Source: SIG452 sp045656345 (GTDB lineage Bacteria > Bacillota > Clostridia > UMGS1840). From it: 39,422 nucleotides of DNA. The stretch is from assembly GCA_045656345.1 (NCBI GenBank), contig JAZOQZ010000160.1:1-39422 (forward strand), written 5' to 3'. The position numbers and the translations under genes were made by a program. The notes under the pieces were generated by a model, which did not search any database, was not told where the DNA came from, and saw only the letters and a program-made list of their open reading frames with translations. The stretch's first letter is position 1. Every line of letters begins with the position of its first letter. Shown here piece by piece: positions 36,486-39,422 of the stretch.

Positions 36486-36689
36486 ATGTATAACCATATT
36501 CCAGACTATAACGAATTACATGACCGCTATGAAGCAGAGCAACAAAGACAGTTGGACAAGCTTCCCAAATGCAGTTGTTGTGGTGAACCAATTCAAGATG
36601 ATTTTTGCTTTGAAATCAATGATGAATTGATTTGTGAAAATTGCTTGAATACATATCACCGAAAATCAACTGATGACTACATAGAATAA
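36486..36689 (+). CDS. Small zinc-ribbon protein
   Basis: 67 residues from ATG 36486 (AAAGGCGGTG, 36471-36480). LPKCSCCGEPIQDDFCFEIN then ELICENCLNTYH shows CxCC...C...CxxC, a short zinc ribbon. The frame continues upstream, but no ribosome site supports an earlier start. Just before the methyltransferase gene, same operon. Confidence 0.7.
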   Translation: MYNHIPDYNELHDRYEAEQQRQLDKLPKCSCCGEPIQDDFCFEINDELICENCLNTYHRKSTDDYIE

Positions 36690-36704
36690 AGGAAGGAAAA
36701 AAGA

Positions 36705-37838
36705 ATGGAAACATTAAGCATCTTTGATTTTATGCCTGAAGAGGAAGCAGCCAAATATAAGCCCATGAAATCAACTGATTGGAAGTGGTCAATGGCTGAT
36801 GACTACCCCAAAGAGAAAAATGGCTTGAAAGTCTTTTCATGCTTTGCATGTGGCGGTGGTTCAACAATGGGCTACAAATTAGCAGGGTGTGAAGTCCTTG
36901 GTTGTGTAGAAATTGACCCACGAATGAATGAAGTTTACAAAAAGAATCACAACCCCAAATTCAACTTTCTTATGGATATAAGAGATTTCAATAATATTCC
37001 CAATGAGGAATTGCCCCCGGAATTGTTTGACCTTGACATCCTTGATGGAAGCCCACCTTGCACCACGTTTTCAATGGCGGGTGACCGTGAAGATTCATGG
37101 GGCAAGAAAAAGAAATTCAGAGAAGGACAAGCAGAACAAACCCTTGATGATTTATCTTTCATCTTCAATGGCACGGTGGGAAAGTTAAGACCCAAAGTTG
37201 TCATAATGGAAAACGTTGAGGGCCTTATCAAAGGTGAAGCATGGGCATATGTTCAAAAGATATACAAGCAATTGATTGATTTGGGCTACAAAGTGAAGCA
37301 TTGGTTGCTCAAAGGTGAACACATGGGAATCCCACAAGCAAGACATAGGGTGTTTTTTGTGGCCACAAGAAATGACATTGCCAATGACATTGACCTTGAA
37401 TTTTTGGACATGTCTTTCAATTATGAACCTATATTGTTCAAGGAAGCAAAAGAAGGCATTGGAGAGCCTGCAGCTTGCTATGAATTGCTTTGTAAAGCCA
37501 AGCCCGGTGACAAATGCCTTGCCGATATTCTCATAAGAGAAGAAGGACGAAATTCACGATTTAATGAAATGATTGTTTGGGATGACACCATTTGCCCCAC
37601 GGTTCACACTCATGGCTTCTATCGTGGTGATGACAAGACAAAATTCACCGATGAAGACTATCGGAATTGTGGCACATTCCCACAAGATTATGACTGGAAT
37701 GGTCAGAAGCCTTCTTACATAGTTGGAATGAGTGTTCCACCCATCATGATGAAACGCGTGGTCACAAGGCTTATTGAAAAGGGTGTCTTTGATTACAAAT
37801 TGAAGGGGGAACAATCAAATGTCAAGGGTGGTCATTAA
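36705..37838 (+). CDS. DNA (cytosine-5) methyltransferase, orphan
   Basis: 377 residues, adds a methyl group to C5 of cytosine in a specific sequence. Motif I FSCFACGGGSTMGYKLAG (44-61), Glu69 of motif II, motif IV GSPPCTTFS with catalytic Cys119, motif VI ENV (169-171), motif VIII QARHRVFFVA (211-220) and a C-terminal motif IX/X region (VGMSVPPIMMKRVVTRLIE) are intact. The target region between VIII and IX is compact. No restriction enzyme is next to it, so it probably protects phage DNA from host restriction or has a regulatory use. Specificity cannot be read from the sequence. Confidence 0.95.
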   Translation: METLSIFDFMPEEEAAKYKPMKSTDWKWSMADDYPKEKNGLKVFSCFACGGGSTMGYKLAGCEVLGCVEIDPRMNEVYKKNHNPKFNFLMDIRDFNNIPNEELPPELFDLDILDGSPPCTTFSMAGDREDSWGKKKKFREGQAEQTLDDLSFIFNGTVGKLRPKVVIMENVEGLIKGEAWAYVQKIYKQLIDLGYKVKHWLLKGEHMGIPQARHRVFFVATRNDIANDIDLEFLDMSFNYEPILFKEAKEGIGEPAACYELLCKAKPGDKCLADILIREEGRNSRFNEMIVWDDTICPTVHTHGFYRGDDKTKFTDEDYRNCGTFPQDYDWNGQKPSYIVGMSVPPIMMKRVVTRLIEKGVFDYKLKGEQSNVKGGH

Positions 37839-37989
37839 ATTCAAAGATGGTTCACACATCAATTTGCCTGCTGATTGTATAGACATTCGTGATGGATGGG
37901 TTATGGCATGGAAGGGTGAATCACTTGTGGTCATAACCGTGGCCGAAGGTGTTGAAACGTGCTATTTGAGCGAAAAGAAAGAAGGTTGA
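37819..37989 (+). CDS. 56-residue hypothetical protein
   Basis: ATG 37819 (GAAGGGGG, 37802-37809), overlapping the methyltransferase end by 20 bases; stop 37987-37989. MSRVVIKFKDGSHINLPADC, IDIRDGWVMAWKGESLVVI, TVAEGVETCYLSEKKEG: all-beta pattern like short phage proteins near recombination genes. Function unknown. Stops 4 bases before the YqaJ start. Confidence 0.65.
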   Translation: MSRVVIKFKDGSHINLPADCIDIRDGWVMAWKGESLVVITVAEGVETCYLSEKKEG

Positions 37990-37993
37990 TGCC

Positions 37994-38647
37994 ATGTCGG
38001 TGAAAATGCACACATTTCCCACAAGGGAAGCATGGCTTGAAGCCCGCAAAAACTACATAGGTGGGTCAGATGCTTCGGCGGTGGTAGGAATGAACCCATA
38101 CAAATCAAACGTTGATTTGTGGCTTGAAAAAACGGGCCAAGTGATACCCGAAGACATTTCCCACAAGCCTTATGTGCAATATGGTCATGATGCGGAATAT
38201 CACCTTCGGGAATTGTTTCGGCTTGATTTCCCTGAATACCAAGTTTTCTATGAAGAAGACAACATGTTCACGAATGAAAAATACCCATGGGGGCATTTTT
38301 CGGCAGATGGTTGGCTGCAAGATGCCAATGGAAGAAAAGGCATCCTTGAAATTAAGACCACTGAAATTTTGCAATCGATGCAAAAAGAGAAGTGGAATCA
38401 CAAGATTCCCGACAATTACTATATTCAAATTTTGCATGGGTTTTTGATTATGGAAGCTGAATTTGCAATCTTGAAAGCCCAATTGAAAACCGTGTTTGAT
38501 GGTGTTCCTTACCTTCAAACAAGACACTATTTTATTGAGCGCCAAGAGGTTGAAGAAGACATCAAATTTTTGGAATCTTCTGAAAGAAGGTTTTGGCATG
38601 ATGTTCAAAAGAAAATCCGCCCGGCGCTTATATTACCCGAATTCTAA
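37994..38647 (+). CDS. YqaJ family viral recombinase (lambda-type 5'-3' exonuclease)
   Basis: 217 residues. YIGGSDASAVVGMNPYKSN (21-39), Glu68 in AEYHLREL, SADGWL with Asp105 and ILEIKTT with Glu119 and Lys121 form the PD-(D/E)XK core of the YqaJ/lambda exonuclease family. It degrades one strand of broken DNA to make the single strands onto which RecT loads. DUF1351 and recT follow it directly. Forms a ring-like trimer in lambda; oligomer state here unknown. Confidence 0.93.
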   Translation: MSVKMHTFPTREAWLEARKNYIGGSDASAVVGMNPYKSNVDLWLEKTGQVIPEDISHKPYVQYGHDAEYHLRELFRLDFPEYQVFYEEDNMFTNEKYPWGHFSADGWLQDANGRKGILEIKTTEILQSMQKEKWNHKIPDNYYIQILHGFLIMEAEFAILKAQLKTVFDGVPYLQTRHYFIERQEVEEDIKFLESSERRFWHDVQKKIRPALILPEF

Positions 38648-38671
38648 AAAACAAATATAGGAGAAGAAAAA

Positions 38672-39422
38672 ATGGAATTAAGAATTGAACCTTATTCAAA
38701 GCCCGAACAAATCATCTTCAACTATGAAGAATTGAAGGTGATGTTGCTTGAAAAAGCAGAACACTATGCATCTATTGTGTATAACGAAGACCAAATCAAG
38801 GATGCAAAGGCCGACCGGGCAAACCTTAATAGGCTTAAAAAAGCCCTTAATGATGAAAGATTGCGCCGTGAAAAAGAATACATGGAATCCTTCAACGTAT
38901 TCAAGGCCCAAATCAATGAAATCATTGGCATCATTGACAAGCCTGCATCCATCATAGATGGGCAAGTTAAGGCTTTTGAGGAAAGGCAGAAGGAAGAGAA
39001 GCTTGAAGAAATCAAGGCTTATTGGGAAAGCAAGGAAGCCCCAAATGAAATCAAGTTTGATTTGCTCTTTGACGAAAAATGGCTGAATGCATCGGTGAAG
39101 ATGCCCACCATTAAGAAGACCATTGATGAAAGGCTTGCAAAGATTGATAGTGACCTTTCTGTGATTGAGGATTTGCCCTATTTTGGCTTTGAAGCAAAGG
39201 AAGCATATTATTCCCACCTTGACCTTGGAAGAGCCATAGGAGAAGCCCACAGGCTTCAGGCACAAGCAGAAAAGAAGGCTGCATGGGAAGCAGAGCAGGC
39301 AAAGAGAAAGGCCGAAGCAGAAGCAAAGGAAACCAAGCCTTCAGAACCAATCAAAGAAGCACCCAAGACCATTTGTGAAGAGCCAAAGAAAACGTGGCTT
39401 GGCTTTAAAGCTCTTCTTTCCA
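38672..39422 (+). CDS. DUF1351 family protein, N-terminal part (continues at window base 142)
   Basis: ATG 38672 behind GGAGAAG (38660-38666). MELRIEPYSKPEQIIFNYEEL, then VMLLEKAEHYASIVYNEDQI, then NLNRLKKALNDERLRREKEYM and FKAQINEIIGIIDKPASIIDGQ match DUF1351, a helical family beside phage recombinases. The window ends in the gene; across the circular join it reads on at base 142 and stops at 206, giving 271 residues. The role may be to support exonuclease or RecT, but the family is untested. Confidence 0.88.
   Translation, partial: MELRIEPYSKPEQIIFNYEELKVMLLEKAEHYASIVYNEDQIKDAKADRANLNRLKKALNDERLRREKEYMESFNVFKAQINEIIGIIDKPASIIDGQVKAFEERQKEEKLEEIKAYWESKEAPNEIKFDLLFDEKWLNASVKMPTIKKTIDERLAKIDSDLSVIEDLPYFGFEAKEAYYSHLDLGRAIGEAHRLQAQAEKKAAWEAEQAKRKAEAEAKETKPSEPIKEAPKTICEEPKKTWLGFKALLS
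39282..39422. repeat. Terminal direct repeat, right copy
   Basis: Identical to bases 1-141. See the left copy: a closure overlap showing circularity. Unique genome length is therefore 39,281 bases. Confidence 0.9.

Noticed and set aside
1..39422. tRNA, rRNA, CRISPR arrays, insertion sequences
   Set aside because: None seen when reading both strands by eye; a dedicated tRNA search was not possible here.

Overview
The window is the complete genome of a temperate siphovirus, or its excised circular prophage, from a Gram-positive host. The host is most likely a gut-type member of the Clostridia. Evidence for this: the sequence is AT-leaning with strong purine-rich Shine-Dalgarno sites; the structural genes are of SPP1/PBSX type; accessory families typical of clostridial phages are present (DUF1351, DUF1492, DUF551, XhlA, phi-LC3 holin); and there is a large serine recombinase. 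The host genus cannot be fixed from sequence alone. The first 141 bases are identical to the last 141, so the contig closes into a circle of 39,281 unique bases. One DUF1351 gene runs across the join.

Layout: (1) 35.8-39.4 kb plus 0-8.2 kb, rightward early genes: Cro-like protein, small proteins, orphan cytosine-5 methyltransferase, YqaJ exonuclease, DUF1351, RecT, SSB, PDDEXK nuclease, dUTPase, replisome organizer with a possible internal origin, DUF1492 ArpU-like regulator, then a train of overlapping small cassette genes. (2) 8.2-8.32 kb, a probable late control point: repeats spaced 20 bp apart, a TATAAT element and an immediate terminator. (3) 8.3-13.6 kb, packaging and portal: TerS, TerL, SPP1-type portal, and a MuF minor head protein whose C-terminus carries an HExxH zincin-like domain, followed by a tiny zinc-ribbon gene. 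(4) 13.6-18.3 kb, two large BppU-like fibre or baseplate genes between terminators, oddly placed inside the head module. (5) 18.4-23.4 kb, scaffold, capsid, connectors, tail tube and tail chaperones, with a clear -1 slippery site. (6) 23.4-30.1 kb, tape measure, Dit, tail protein with S74 autoprotease, XhlA, holin and M15 endolysin. (7) 30.2-35.6 kb, leftward lysogeny and accessory arm: a run of small genes, a type I toxin-antitoxin-like antisense locus with two perfect sigma-A promoters, the serine integrase, an HsdR_N-type nuclease with its own XRE regulator, and the CI-like repressor facing Cro across a divergent promoter region with GTGTCTT-type operators.

How the parts would work together: repressor and Cro compete at the operators near 35.7 kb. 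Once the repressor is lifted, the rightward operon makes recombination and replication proteins. The DUF1492 protein is the best candidate to turn on the late genes from the site near 8.2 kb. Packaging is probably headful (SPP1-type portal and PBSX-type TerL), which fits a circularly permuted assembly. The most interesting candidates for new biology are the antisense peptide locus (31.17-31.41 kb), the MuF-zincin with its adjacent zinc-ribbon protein, the regulator-nuclease cassette (33.5-34.97 kb) and the late promoter/terminator element.
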